64,000 nt of DNA from Rhodococcus globerulus NBRC 14531 (GCF_001894805.1 NZ_BCWX01000005.1:1-64000); one strand, 5' to 3'; shown: positions 25,286-36,945, counted from the first letter of the stretch. Made by a program: numbers and translations. The notes: generated by a model from the letters alone, not told the origin.

Positions 25286-25857
25286 ACGGAACCCACCGCC
25301 GCTATAAAAATCACGAATATCACCCACATGGCGATAACCGAGGCACCGACGGCAATACCCGCAATCGCGAGCCCACGCCCCTGCTGGCCTGTTTGTTTAA
25401 TCTGATTGAGCGCGACGACGCCCAGAATTATCGCGACAATCGCGCCGAGTCCGTAAAAGCAACCGCCGACTATCGCCGTCACCAATGACGCGATCGCAAG
25501 GCCGTTCGTTCCCACCGGTTGCACGTACCCACCGAACTGGCTGGGAGGTCCGTACTGCGGTGGCTGCTGGTACTGCTGGTACTGCGGCGGCTGTTGGTAC
25601 TGCTGGTACTGCGGTGGTTGTTGGTATTGCGGTTGTTGATACTGCGCTTGTGGCTCTGGGGTCGGGGTGTACGACGGCGGTGGATAACCCGGGTACTGCT
25701 CGATTGGCGATGGTGTCGCCGGAATCTCCCAATACGACTCCTGCTGTCCCGCAGATTCTCCGTAACCTTCCTGCGGGAGGCTGGGAACCTCGCCATATCC
25801 GGGTTCAGGCACGTATTTATCGGGAGATATCTCGCCGTTCTCCCCGGAACTCGTCAT
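25282..25857 (-). CDS. DUF4190 membrane protein with Gln/Pro/Tyr repeat tail
   Basis: A 191-residue protein. Residues 1-115 are low complexity with PPQYQQYQQ-type tandem repeats and presumably face the cytosol. The C-terminal 75 residues hold two membrane helices with the DUF4190 pattern (GLAIASLVTAIVGGCFYGLGA, then RGLAIAGIAVGASVIAMWVI, separated by a loop LNQIKQTGQQG). Function unknown; similar proteins are common in Rhodococcus and Nocardia. Confidence 0.85.
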   Translation of the reverse strand: MTSSGENGEISPDKYVPEPGYGEVPSLPQEGYGESAGQQESYWEIPATPSPIEQYPGYPPPSYTPTPEPQAQYQQPQYQQPPQYQQYQQPPQYQQYQQPPQYGPPSQFGGYVQPVGTNGLAIASLVTAIVGGCFYGLGAIVAIILGVVALNQIKQTGQQGRGLAIAGIAVGASVIAMWVIFVIFIAAVGSV

Positions 25858-26013
25858 GAAACGCAGCCTAAACCACAGGTGACATCAACACACGAGGGCG
25901 TAAGTGACACCAACATCTATCGCTTATGGCGGTTAAGGTCGTAATCACTGTCACACTCGAATGCTGTGTCCGGCTTGAACGCTTCGACGCGCATTCACGA
26001 CTGAGGGGAAACA

Positions 26014-26763
26014 ATGACAACCGGCGGTTACGACCCCAACAAGAATCCGAACGACGGAAACCAATCACCACAAGATCCGTACAGCCAGCCGCAATCACCG
26101 CCGCCCGGTAGCTACCCACCTCCCGTCACACCTCCCGGTGGCGGCTACCAGCCGACGGGAGGCTCTCCTGCCGGGCCGCCCCCGGGGAATTACCCGCCTC
26201 CCGGTGGATACCCGCCCCCGCAGGGGAACTACCCACCGCCCGGTGGATACCCGCCGCCGCCTCAGGGCGGGAACTTTCCCCCGCCGCCGCAGTTCAATGA
26301 TCAGGGCGCTTACGGCGGATCGACACGACTGCCTTCCGGCGCTCAGCCGGGTGACCTGTGGTTGCGTCTCGCTGCGCGAATCATCGACGGCATCATCGTC
26401 GGCATCGTCGCGGCAATTCTCGCAGTCCTGGTCAGTGACGCGGACAGCTTGATTCTGATCTCCGGACTGTTCTCGGGAATCCTGACCTTCGCGTACTTCG
26501 TGGGGATGGAAGTAACCCAGGGTTGGACGCTGGGCAAGAAGATGCTCGGCCTTTCCGTGCATGGACCTGCCGGCGCTCCCAAGCCCACACCGCAGCAGTC
26601 CGCGATCCGAAATGCGTTCACACTGCTGTCGATCATTCCGATCATCGGCGGTCTCCTCGCGTTTATCGCGTACATCGTCATCGCGGTGACCATCAACAAC
26701 AGCCCCACCAAACAGGGCAAGCACGACCAACTGGCCGGTGGCACCCAGGTAGTCAAGGGATAA
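26014..26763 (+). CDS. RDD-family membrane protein with Pro/Gly-rich N-terminus
   Basis: A 249-residue protein. Residues 1-100 are Pro/Gly/Tyr-rich with PPPGGYPPP repeats. The RDD domain follows with its first motif LWLRLAARIIDGIIVG, three membrane helices and the QGWTLGKKMLGL motif. RDD proteins are suggested to act in transport or membrane stress but lack a firm role. ATG at 26014 follows GAGGGG. A strong terminator follows. Confidence 0.88.
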   Translation: MTTGGYDPNKNPNDGNQSPQDPYSQPQSPPPGSYPPPVTPPGGGYQPTGGSPAGPPPGNYPPPGGYPPPQGNYPPPGGYPPPPQGGNFPPPPQFNDQGAYGGSTRLPSGAQPGDLWLRLAARIIDGIIVGIVAAILAVLVSDADSLILISGLFSGILTFAYFVGMEVTQGWTLGKKMLGLSVHGPAGAPKPTPQQSAIRNAFTLLSIIPIIGGLLAFIAYIVIAVTINNSPTKQGKHDQLAGGTQVVKG

Positions 26764-26782
26764 CTCAGAGCCCTCGCGAAAG

Positions 26783-26814
26783 CCCGGCAGTTCCTCGAGG
26801 AATTGCCGGGTTTT
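26783..26814 (+). terminator. Intrinsic terminator after the RDD gene
   Basis: A 12-bp stem (CCCGGCAGTTCC with GGAATTGCCGGG, one G-U) closes a TCGA loop and is followed by TTTT. Confidence 0.85.
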
Positions 26815-26885
26815 CTGCTGTGTTCTGGGCAACTGGACGGTCGCCAACTCGCTTGGAGACACCCTGAGGTGCTTGGATTGCGGAC

Positions 26886-28912
<2,027 letters not shown>

Positions 28913-28974
28913 CTAAAAATCGCCGTGATCACGGCAGAACGCGCAGCAACAGCATCGATCTTCGATCCGGCCCT

Positions 28975-28991
28975 GGTCTACTGACCGAACC
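28975..28991. promoter_or_regulatory. Putative IclR-regulon operator, site A
   Basis: GGTCTACTGACCGAACC matches the 17-bp motif seen at five other intergenic positions of the catabolic region, with weaker agreement in the centre. It lies 98 bp upstream of the enoyl-CoA hydratase start, in the 197-bp gap after tgt. Confidence 0.5.
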
Positions 28992-29088
28992 CGAGATGTA
29001 TCGCCGCGCAAGAGTCCCACTCCATACTTCCGGGTGAGTAATCGCCGTTTCGACCGGCGTAAACCTCCAACCCGATACAGGAGCAGAC

Positions 29089-29880
29089 TTGACGACTCAT
29101 ACCGGGCAGTCATACAGGTTCGTCACCGTCGACGTCACAGACTCGATCGCCACCGTGACCATCGACAAACCTCCCGCCAACGCGTTCAATCCCAGCCTGA
29201 TCGCCGAACTTCTGGAACTACTGCCGGTACTCGCGTCGGACCAGAGCATCCGCGCCATCGTCATGACGGGCACTGGCCGGTTCTTCGTCGCCGGCGCCGA
29301 CATCACCGTGATGCGCGAGCTGACCGAAGAGACTCAGCGGGCGATGCGCCCGTGGGTCGAGGTACAGCGGATCCTGGAGACGGCTCCCAAACCCGTTATC
29401 GCGAAGATCAACGGGCACGCACTCGGTGGCGGCGCCGAACTGACGTTGGCCTGCGACTTCCGCGTTATGGCACAGTCGGCGACCATCGGTTTTCCCGAGA
29501 TAGGCCTCGGACTGTTTCCGGGTGCGGGTGGCAGCCAACGGCTTCCGCGCCTCATCGGCGCACACCGAGCCAAAGTGCTCATGATCGAAGGCAATCGACT
29601 GAGCGCCGAGCGCGCACACGACATCGGCCTGGTCGATGCTGTCGTTGCAGACGACGACCTAGATGCACACTGCGCTGACCTTGCGCGTGAGCTCGCATCG
29701 AAACCCACTGCCACCATCGGGATGATCAAACGCATTGTTGACGAGGGAATGTCGTTGCCGCTCGATCAAGCGCTGGACCTCGAATTCGACGCAGTGCTCG
29801 AACTGATCAAGACGAACGACGCTGCCGAGGGACTTCAGTCATTCCTCGACAAGCGCTCCCCCATCTTCACCGGACGCTGA
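29089..29880 (+). CDS. Enoyl-CoA hydratase/isomerase (crotonase family)
   Basis: A 263-residue crotonase. The oxyanion-hole segments FVAGADITVM and KINGHALGGGAELTLACDF and both catalytic-type glutamates (GAELTLAC and FPEIGLGLFPGAGG) are present, so hydratase activity is likely. The TTG start at 29089 is supported by AGGAG seven bases upstream. It opens a rightward run of acyl-CoA genes (binding protein, CoA-transferase, reductase, ligase) and probably works on the imported acid after CoA activation. Confidence 0.9.
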   Translation: MTTHTGQSYRFVTVDVTDSIATVTIDKPPANAFNPSLIAELLELLPVLASDQSIRAIVMTGTGRFFVAGADITVMRELTEETQRAMRPWVEVQRILETAPKPVIAKINGHALGGGAELTLACDFRVMAQSATIGFPEIGLGLFPGAGGSQRLPRLIGAHRAKVLMIEGNRLSAERAHDIGLVDAVVADDDLDAHCADLARELASKPTATIGMIKRIVDEGMSLPLDQALDLEFDAVLELIKTNDAAEGLQSFLDKRSPIFTGR

Positions 29881-29907
29881 AAGCTCCCCCTTTACCGAGA
29901 GGCCATC

Positions 29908-30879
29908 ATGCTCAACAGATTTCAAAAGAAATGGGTGGGCGCGATCGCTACTCTCGCCGCCCTGTCGATCGCCGTCAGCGGATGCACCCGTCCCGCTACC
30001 GACAACTCCGCGGAAAGTGGTGGCCTGGTACGCATCGCTGTTGGTGTGGACCCGTCGTACGCTCCGATCTTCTTAGCTGACCACGAGGGCATGTTCGAGG
30101 CCGCTGGTCTCGACGTCCAGGTCATCCAGACGGAAGGCGGAGCAGCGGGTGCTCAGAACGTTGTAGCCGGAACTTCGGAGCTATCCGGCAATGCCGACTC
30201 GACAGCGCTGTCCGTCATGGCTGCCAACCCGAGCCTGCGGGCTCTTGGTGTCTTCCAGGAATCCGACCGGTACTTCCAGGTTGTGCTGCGCAATGGCCTC
30301 GAACCGAAGTCGATCAAGACCATGGGCGTCTTCCCCGGTATCGGTCTCTACTTCACGAACCAGTACCTCGCCAGCCTCGGCATCGACCCCGCGACCGTCA
30401 CACTCGTGAGCACCAGTCCGCCCGAGCAGCCCGCGTTACTGGCGCGTGGCGATATCGACGGCTTCCTGTCCTTCGACCCGTGGGTGACACAGAGTTTGAA
30501 TACCGGTGGACGCGTAGTTGCCACGACCGGTGATTTCGGCGCCAAGTACGCGCAGTGGATCATCGCGTCGGATAACTGGTTGTCCGCGAACGAAGAAACC
30601 GCAGGCAAGGTGTTCAAGGTGATCTCGGAAGCGTCGGCAATCGTGAACTCGGATCCAGATCGGGCGGCAACCGCAATTGCCTCGGCTATCCAGATGGACC
30701 CGGCCGAGGCTGCCGACCGGGTGGCCCAAATCGATTTCGGCGGGCGCGGATTCACCGATGACGATGTGGAGCGGGCAAACGAACTGGTTGCGTTCTTCCG
30801 CGAGCAGGGCAAGATCTCCGCAGACATCGATCCGTCGGCTGTACTTCTCTCGGGATGGGTCGAGCAGAACGCAGCCTGA
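29908..30879 (+). CDS. ABC importer substrate-binding lipoprotein (SsuA/NMT1 type)
   Basis: A 323-residue precursor with signal peptide and lipobox AVSGC (Cys26). The mature protein starts RIAVGVDPSYAPIFLADHEGMFEAAGLDVQ, typical of nitrate/sulfonate/THI5-like binding proteins for aliphatic or aromatic acids. It is close in sequence to the binding protein at 41735-42718. No permease or ATPase lies next to it, so it probably uses the transporter encoded at 40.1-41.7 kb. Confidence 0.9.
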   Translation: MLNRFQKKWVGAIATLAALSIAVSGCTRPATDNSAESGGLVRIAVGVDPSYAPIFLADHEGMFEAAGLDVQVIQTEGGAAGAQNVVAGTSELSGNADSTALSVMAANPSLRALGVFQESDRYFQVVLRNGLEPKSIKTMGVFPGIGLYFTNQYLASLGIDPATVTLVSTSPPEQPALLARGDIDGFLSFDPWVTQSLNTGGRVVATTGDFGAKYAQWIIASDNWLSANEETAGKVFKVISEASAIVNSDPDRAATAIASAIQMDPAEAADRVAQIDFGGRGFTDDDVERANELVAFFREQGKISADIDPSAVLLSGWVEQNAA

Positions 30880-30894
30880 GCGGCGTGTGAGAAC

Positions 30895-30936
30895 GGGTCC
30901 GGTGGGCAGACCGGAATCATGTCGCCCACCGGACCC
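30895..30936 (+). terminator. Strong hairpin after the binding-protein gene
   Basis: A perfect 13-bp stem (GGGTCCGGTGGGC with its complement) around a 16-base loop, with no U-run. This fits a U-less actinobacterial terminator or a transcript-stabilising hairpin that sets a high ratio of binding protein to the downstream enzymes. Confidence 0.6.
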
Positions 30937-30995
30937 GAGAACTACGTTCGACACCAGTCGGTTCGGCGATATCTTTCGATTGAAACGGAGTAGTT

Positions 30996-33335
30996 GTGGT
31001 GCATCCCCCGGTACGGGTCGTAGAGATTTCCAGTCCGTTTGCGCGATTCGCCGGGCGCATCCTGGTCGGGCTGGGTTTCGAGGTCATTCTGGTAGAACCA
31101 CCCACCGGTGACCCGAGTCGCGCCGAGTCCCAGGGTGATTCGTACCTGCATTGGCATGCGGGAAAGAAGTCGGTGGTTCTCGATCTGGGCGACAGCAACG
31201 ACCGCGCCGAATTCGACACACTACTTCGCAGCGCGGATGTCCTGCTCGACGGCAGCGCGACCGGCGTTCCGCTAGAGCGCCGAGGCTCCCTCGTGCATGT
31301 CCGGGTGACGCCATTCGGCACATCGGGTCCCCGAAGTGAGTGGCAGGCAACCAACCTGACCGTAGCAGCGCTCGGCGGAATGATGGCTCAGGTCGGTGAT
31401 CCCGAACACCCTCCACTCCTGCTCCCCGAACTCCAGGCTGAGCAGCTCGCCGGAATCAACGCCGCAATCGGCGTGCTGCTCGGACTGCGTTCGCGGTCCA
31501 CGGGCCAGAACCCGTTGCTGGAGATCAGTGCTCAGGAATGTGTTGCCGCCGCGCTGGAAGCGGGCACTCTTGCCTACATTCACGAGGACCGTGTCCCGCC
31601 GCGTCCTGGCCGCGTACATCCACTCGTTCCGCACGGACTGTTCCAGGCCGCCGACGGTTATGTCGGTGGCGGCCTCGGCGGTAGCCCCCGTATGTGGGAC
31701 GGCATGCTGGCCTGGCTGATCGACAACGACGCCCAGGACGATCTCGACCAACCCGAGTGGTCCGACGCGGTCTACCGAAAGACACACCAGGAACACATCT
31801 TCGACGTTCTGTCAGCCTTCATCTCAAAGTGGCCGAAGGAAGAATTTGCAGTCAGCGCCCAGTCTCGCAAGTTGCCGTGGGCAGCGGTCGACCGGCCCGA
31901 AGAACTCCTGCGCAACCCACAACTCAACGACCGTGACTTCTTCACTGACGTGACCGGGGATCACGGCACCTACCGCGATCTCGGGTTCGGCTTCGCTTTC
32001 CCCGAAGGCCACCGCATCGGAACGCTCGAGGCCGCCCGGTTGGGTCAGCATCAGGAACTCTTGTCCACCAACACGACTGTGGCAGTGCATGAAACTCAGG
32101 AGTTCAGTGACACGGGCGCGCTCAGCCTCGACGGTGTCCGCGTGCTGGATCTCACCTGGGTGCTGGCCGGCCCGTACGGCACCCGAATCCTCGCCGACCA
32201 TGGAGCCGAAGTCATCAAGGTCGAATCGATCGGACGCCCGGACCCAACTCGCTTCGCACCGTTCATGCATCTGTCGCGCGGGCCTCATGACAATCCGAAC
32301 ACCAGCGGGTACTTCAACGACGTCAACCGAAACAAGCGCAGCATCACGCTCGATACCCGATCCGCCGAGGGTCTTTCGGTCCTACGCGACCTGATCAGGA
32401 AATCCGACGTCGTGGTCGAGAATTTCAGCTCGTCGGTCATGGACAAGATGGGGCTCGGCTACGAACAACTGCGGGAACTCAACCCGGACATCATCTACGT
32501 GTCTATGTCCGGGATGGGTCACACCGGCCCTCGCAAGGACTGGGTATCGTACGCCGACATCGTATCTGCAAGTACCGGATTGACCTCGCTGACCGGTTGG
32601 AACGCCGACGATGTTGTCGGAGTCATCTACGGCCACGGTGACATAGTTGCCGGACTGCAAGCAGCAGTCGCGGCGCTGGCAGCTCTCGACTACCGCGACC
32701 GGACAGGGCGAGGCCAGCACGTAGACCTGTCACAACTCGAAGCCATGGCAGCGCACATGGGCACCAGTGTTCTCCGAGCGGCTCGCTCACAGTCCCCCGA
32801 TCCGATCGGCAACAGCCACTGCGAACTGGCGCCGCACGGCGTGTACCCGTGCCACGGCGCAGACCGGTGGTGCTCGATTGCCATCCGCGGCATGACGGAA
32901 TGGAATACGTTGTGCCGCATCATCGGAGCGGAGCACTGGATCGACAATCCCGATTTCAGGAGCGTGGAGGGTCGCCGAGCCAACCTCGAACGAATCGACG
33001 ACGCGATCGCCGACTGGACCCGGACTCTGCCACCCGAAACCGTCATGGAGCGCCTGCAATCGGCGGGAATCGCGGCAGGCGCCATCCAGGACGGACGTGA
33101 CCTGGTCGACGGTGATCCGCATCTGCGGGCACGCAATTTCTATTCCGTACAGGAACACCCCCTCGCGGGAACATTCCTCCACGAGGGCATCCCTGTTCGC
33201 CGCAACTCCGAACCCGGTTCGATTCGGCGCGCTGCACCGGTGCTGGGCGCGGACACCGACGACGTCCTGAAGTCGGTCCTCGGCTACAGCGACAAACGGA
33301 TCACCGGACTTCGCGACCAGTCGATCCTGTCCTGA
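30996..33335 (+). CDS. Tandem-fused type III CoA-transferase (CaiB/BaiF)
   Basis: A 779-residue fusion of two CoA-transferase family III modules, roughly 1-375 and 385-779. The second half has the classic ends VLDLTWVLAGPYGTRILADHGAEVIKVE and RGQHVDLSQLEAM; the first is more diverged. At the position of the catalytic Asp both halves have Glu (E181 in ISAQEC and E582 in LSQLEA), a variant seen in part of the family. GTG at 30996 follows GGAG. It likely moves CoA between acyl donors in the same pathway as the hydratase and ligase. Confidence 0.88.
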   Translation: MVHPPVRVVEISSPFARFAGRILVGLGFEVILVEPPTGDPSRAESQGDSYLHWHAGKKSVVLDLGDSNDRAEFDTLLRSADVLLDGSATGVPLERRGSLVHVRVTPFGTSGPRSEWQATNLTVAALGGMMAQVGDPEHPPLLLPELQAEQLAGINAAIGVLLGLRSRSTGQNPLLEISAQECVAAALEAGTLAYIHEDRVPPRPGRVHPLVPHGLFQAADGYVGGGLGGSPRMWDGMLAWLIDNDAQDDLDQPEWSDAVYRKTHQEHIFDVLSAFISKWPKEEFAVSAQSRKLPWAAVDRPEELLRNPQLNDRDFFTDVTGDHGTYRDLGFGFAFPEGHRIGTLEAARLGQHQELLSTNTTVAVHETQEFSDTGALSLDGVRVLDLTWVLAGPYGTRILADHGAEVIKVESIGRPDPTRFAPFMHLSRGPHDNPNTSGYFNDVNRNKRSITLDTRSAEGLSVLRDLIRKSDVVVENFSSSVMDKMGLGYEQLRELNPDIIYVSMSGMGHTGPRKDWVSYADIVSASTGLTSLTGWNADDVVGVIYGHGDIVAGLQAAVAALAALDYRDRTGRGQHVDLSQLEAMAAHMGTSVLRAARSQSPDPIGNSHCELAPHGVYPCHGADRWCSIAIRGMTEWNTLCRIIGAEHWIDNPDFRSVEGRRANLERIDDAIADWTRTLPPETVMERLQSAGIAAGAIQDGRDLVDGDPHLRARNFYSVQEHPLAGTFLHEGIPVRRNSEPGSIRRAAPVLGADTDDVLKSVLGYSDKRITGLRDQSILS

Positions 33336-33384
33336 CCGCACTCATATTCGTACAACCATTCACAGATCGCTACAAGGAGACACA

Positions 33385-34332
33385 ATGCGCGCGGCCCGAC
33401 TCCATCAGTTCGGCACCTCACCGGTAATCGACGACATCGACATTCCCACGCGTGAATCCGGCCAGACCCTGGTGCGGATCGACGCTGCTGCGCTCGGCCA
33501 TCTCGACATCACCGTCGCGAGCGGAAACTTCGGAGTCAAGCCGAATCTCCCGCACATCGGTGGAACCGACGGAGCCGCGACGGTAGTCGAATCCGACACG
33601 TACGAGCCGGGCACTCGCCTTCTGGTCCGAGGCGGTGGCGTCGGCCTGTTCAAGAACGGTTGCTGGGCCGAGTATCTGGTGGCAGCAGACAAGGCCTTCA
33701 CACCGTTTGATCCCGCACTGTCGCCGGCCGTTGCCGCAACGTTCTTTCTGCCAAGCACAACTGGCTACGTGGCCGTGAATGACGTTGCGGCCGTTGCAGC
33801 CGGCGAACGTGTGGTCGTCGCCGGAGCGTCGGGTGCTGTCGGATCGATGGCAGCGCAGTTCGCTTTGCTCGCAGGAGCGTCCGAGGTGCTCGGTGTTGTA
33901 CCGCGCGAAGATCAAGCTGCCCTGATCCCGGAAGGTGTGCGTCCCGTCGTCGGGCAAGGTGACGAACTGGCCGGTGTGCTGGGATCCGAGCCTACCGTCG
34001 ACGCATTGATCGACACGCTGGGCGGTGACGGCTTGCCCCATCTGCTGGCAAGTGTTGTCCCCGGCGGCCGGGCGGCCCTGATCGGATACACGTTGGGTAA
34101 GAGTCTCACGCTGGACTTGCCGAACTGGTTGCTCAGCGACGTCCGGATCCTGCCCGTCAACATGATTCGCAAGACTGCCCGCCAAGCTGAACTGGCACCC
34201 GAGATGATCCGACTGCTCATCGAAGGCAAGATTTCCGTTGCAGTGCAGGAATTTCCGTTGGATGACATCGCAAGTGCACTGCAGTTGATGGGTGAGGGCA
34301 AGGTTGCCGGTCGGGCGGTCGTCGTACCCTGA
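33385..34332 (+). CDS. Quinone oxidoreductase-like MDR protein
   Basis: A 315-residue medium-chain reductase without zinc ligands. It shows GHLDITVASGNFGVKPNLPHIGGTDGAATVVE and the nucleotide motif GASGAVGSMAAQFALLAGA. It may reduce an enoyl or quinone intermediate. It follows the CoA-transferase by 49 bp with AAGGAG upstream of the ATG and precedes the acyl-CoA ligase by 47 bp, so it belongs to the same operon. Confidence 0.88.
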   Translation: MRAARLHQFGTSPVIDDIDIPTRESGQTLVRIDAAALGHLDITVASGNFGVKPNLPHIGGTDGAATVVESDTYEPGTRLLVRGGGVGLFKNGCWAEYLVAADKAFTPFDPALSPAVAATFFLPSTTGYVAVNDVAAVAAGERVVVAGASGAVGSMAAQFALLAGASEVLGVVPREDQAALIPEGVRPVVGQGDELAGVLGSEPTVDALIDTLGGDGLPHLLASVVPGGRAALIGYTLGKSLTLDLPNWLLSDVRILPVNMIRKTARQAELAPEMIRLLIEGKISVAVQEFPLDDIASALQLMGEGKVAGRAVVVP

Positions 34333-34379
34333 GAGGGATACAATTACGCACCCTACGAGCCATCGGCAAGGAGTCGTTC

Positions 34380-35903
34380 ATGCCCTGCGACACACATGCC
34401 ATTCCGCGCTCGCTTCCGGATTTGATCCGGAGGCGAGCTTTGGAGCGTCCGGAGCACCCGGCCCTTGTCGTCGGCGGGATCACGGTCACCTACCGCAAAC
34501 TGCTCGAACGCGCTGCGTCGATGGGGTCTGCTCTCCGCAGCGCGGGTGTCGGCCGCGGGGAACGTGTGGCGGCACTGTCCGGCAACAGGATCGAACTGGC
34601 AGACCTTGTTCTCGGATGCGCGTGGATCGGCGCGGTGGCCGTTCCGCTCAATACTGCTCTTCGCGCCGACAGTATTGTCAGCGCACTCGAACAAGCTGAA
34701 GTGCAACGCATCCTGGTTTCACCCGAATGCGCAAACGTTGTATCCGGATTCGATGGCACCGTGTGGGTCATGGGCGAACCACACGTCCCCACGGCCGGTT
34801 TGAATCCGGGTTGTGAACCCGAAGCAGTGGATCCCCTCGACATGGCCGCGATACTCTTCACTTCCGGCACCACCGGTATACCCCGGGGTGTGCGATGCCC
34901 GCATGCGCAGTTCCTGCAGTGGGGCAAAAGCGTTGGCGCCTCGTTGGGACTCACTCGCGATGATGTGCTGTACAACTGTCTGCCCCTGTTTCACACCAAT
35001 GCTCTCAATGCCTTTGTTCAGTCCGTCTGGGCCGGGTCTACTTTTGTCTTGGGACAACGGTTTTCGGTCCGTAATCATTGGAGTGAGGTTCGTGAGATCG
35101 GGGCGACTGTCGACTATCTGCTAGGTGCGATGGTTGCGATGCTGATCAACGCGGACCCCGCACTACACGACCGGCAGCACAACATCCGGATTGCCTTGGC
35201 GCCCGCAACCCCTGCGCATCTGATCGAACCGTTTGCCAAGAGATTCGGTGTGGAACTCGTGGACGGATTCGGAAGTACCGAAACCAATCTTGTGATCGGC
35301 ACGCTTCCCGGAAATCGACGGGCCGGATACATGGGCACCGTGATGAGCGGCTACGACGCTGCGGTGATCAACGACGGTAGCGCCGTACCCGACGGAGTGC
35401 CTGGCGAACTGGTTGTCCGCACCACGGTTGCCGGCTCGTGCTCACAGGGCTATCTGGGCGACCCGATTCCGGAGCCAGGCAGTTGGATCCACACCGGCGA
35501 CAGGGTGATTCGTGATGCAGACGGCTGGTTCCGATTTGTCGATCGCATCAAAGACGTGATTCGAAGGCGAGGTGAGAATATTTCCGGAGCCGAGGTGGAA
35601 ACAGTTCTCGCGCTGCATCCGTCGATCAGTCAGGTTGCCGTCTTCCCGGTGCCGTCGGAGCTGGCCGAGGACGACGTCATGGCGACTGTAATACTCCGTC
35701 CCGGTGCCGATTTCGATCCCATCTCGATTCTGGATTCTGCCCAGCAACAGTTGCCGTACTTTGCCCTCCCGCGGTACATCGACATCGTGGATTCGTTGCC
35801 ACTCACCGAAACCGGGAAGGTGCAGAAAGCACCGCTGCGCGAGCGGGGCGTTGGCCAACACACCTGGGACAGCGAGAAGAGCAAGTTCAGCGCACGGCGG
35901 TAG
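34380..35903 (+). CDS. AMP-dependent acyl/aryl-CoA ligase
   Basis: A 507-residue ANL-family ligase. The P-loop-like motif LFTSGTTGIPRG, A5 motif DGFGSTETN, A7/A8 GSWIHTGDRVIRDADGWFRFVDRIKDVIRRRGENI and the C-terminal lysine region TETGKVQKAPL are all intact. It should activate the carboxylic acid substrate or an intermediate with CoA. Residue pattern does not identify the acid. Last gene of the rightward operon; its stop is 3 bp from the convergent IclR stop. Confidence 0.92.
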   Translation: MPCDTHAIPRSLPDLIRRRALERPEHPALVVGGITVTYRKLLERAASMGSALRSAGVGRGERVAALSGNRIELADLVLGCAWIGAVAVPLNTALRADSIVSALEQAEVQRILVSPECANVVSGFDGTVWVMGEPHVPTAGLNPGCEPEAVDPLDMAAILFTSGTTGIPRGVRCPHAQFLQWGKSVGASLGLTRDDVLYNCLPLFHTNALNAFVQSVWAGSTFVLGQRFSVRNHWSEVREIGATVDYLLGAMVAMLINADPALHDRQHNIRIALAPATPAHLIEPFAKRFGVELVDGFGSTETNLVIGTLPGNRRAGYMGTVMSGYDAAVINDGSAVPDGVPGELVVRTTVAGSCSQGYLGDPIPEPGSWIHTGDRVIRDADGWFRFVDRIKDVIRRRGENISGAEVETVLALHPSISQVAVFPVPSELAEDDVMATVILRPGADFDPISILDSAQQQLPYFALPRYIDIVDSLPLTETGKVQKAPLRERGVGQHTWDSEKSKFSARR

Positions 35904-35906
35904 AGC

Positions 35907-36809
35907 CTACTTGCCACAGCCGTTGAACGAACACATCACCGGACTGCAAATCGTACGCAGTGCGAGCGGGTCACTCGGTGAATGCGTGCACTTCATGGCA
36001 TGAAGTTTGCGGGTGATCCCGACGCCTGCTGTGCGCAGGGCCCCGGTGATGCGACTGACGTTGAGCCGAGCCGTCGGCGCTGTCACGGACAACGCACCGG
36101 CAAGAGTGCGCGGGCCGCTGAACACCGGTACCGCGACGCTCATGTAACCGAGCCGCGTCTCCTCGACCTCCACCGCGAGCTGTTCCTTACGCATCCGCTC
36201 GAGTTGCTGTCGCAGCACACCGACTGACATCGTCGTCCGACTGGTCAAGGCGGTGAAACCCTGCTCGACCACCTCGTCGAAGACCGATTGCGGCGAGAAG
36301 GCAAGGATGATCTTGCCGGTGGCGGTGCAGTACAGCGGGAGCCGGCCGGCCACCCGCGACTGCTGATTGAGGCCGCGGTGTCCGATGATCTTCTCGATGT
36401 ACAGGACGTCGATGCCGTCCCGCACCGCAAAGTGAACCGTCTCCTGTGTCGCCAGCAGCAGGTCCTCCATGTAGGGCAAAGCGGCGTCCCGCAGAATCCG
36501 CTGACGGGGCACCAACTGGCCAAGCTCGAACAATCGCAGGCCGAGCCGATACTTTGTGCCCGCGCGCTCGAGCAGTCCCCACTCGACCAGCTCGCCGGCC
36601 AACCTGTGAACCGTGGCTTTCGCGACCCCACTGCGCCGAGTGAGTTCCGTCAGAGACAAGTCACTGTGGTCGGTGTCGAAAGCGTCCAAGATCATTCGAG
36701 CCTTGCCCAGGACCGAGGACAGCTCTCCTGCGGGCTGCAACGGCGCAGCAGCACTTGGCGCGATGGGCAGTACTGATCCGAACCCGACGGATTGTTGTGG
36801 AGCGGCCAT
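35907..36809 (-). CDS. IclR-family regulator 1 of the catabolic region
   Basis: A 300-residue regulator. The winged helix (residues 30-95) contains LSLTELTRRSGVAKATVHR; the ligand domain contains LYIEKIIGHRG and YCTATGKIILAF. ATG at 36809 follows AGGAGGA. The recognition helix is nearly identical to that of the IclR at 51691-52434 (SGVAKATVHR in both), so both may read the same operator. The C-terminus extends about 25 residues beyond the usual end and carries three Cys (KCTHSP, TICSPVMCSFNGC has three, four in all). Confidence 0.92.
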   Translation of the reverse strand: MAAPQQSVGFGSVLPIAPSAAAPLQPAGELSSVLGKARMILDAFDTDHSDLSLTELTRRSGVAKATVHRLAGELVEWGLLERAGTKYRLGLRLFELGQLVPRQRILRDAALPYMEDLLLATQETVHFAVRDGIDVLYIEKIIGHRGLNQQSRVAGRLPLYCTATGKIILAFSPQSVFDEVVEQGFTALTSRTTMSVGVLRQQLERMRKEQLAVEVEETRLGYMSVAVPVFSGPRTLAGALSVTAPTARLNVSRITGALRTAGVGITRKLHAMKCTHSPSDPLALRTICSPVMCSFNGCGK

Positions 36810-36945
36810 GAGTGTCCTCCTGAACGATCTGTGACAGCCTGCCGAGCCCGATTGCCACGGGACCGAATCAGTCGGGGTGCTCGTTGGGTGCAGGTGCTTT
36901 CGGAACCGACACTATGGTGACCATACGATGAGACGCACGCCACAC

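Noticed and set aside
30896..30912. A seventh copy of the 17-bp operator motif
   Set aside because: GGTCCGGTGGGCAGACC fits the ends, but it is part of the strong hairpin at 30895-30936 and differs at central positions; structure explains it better.
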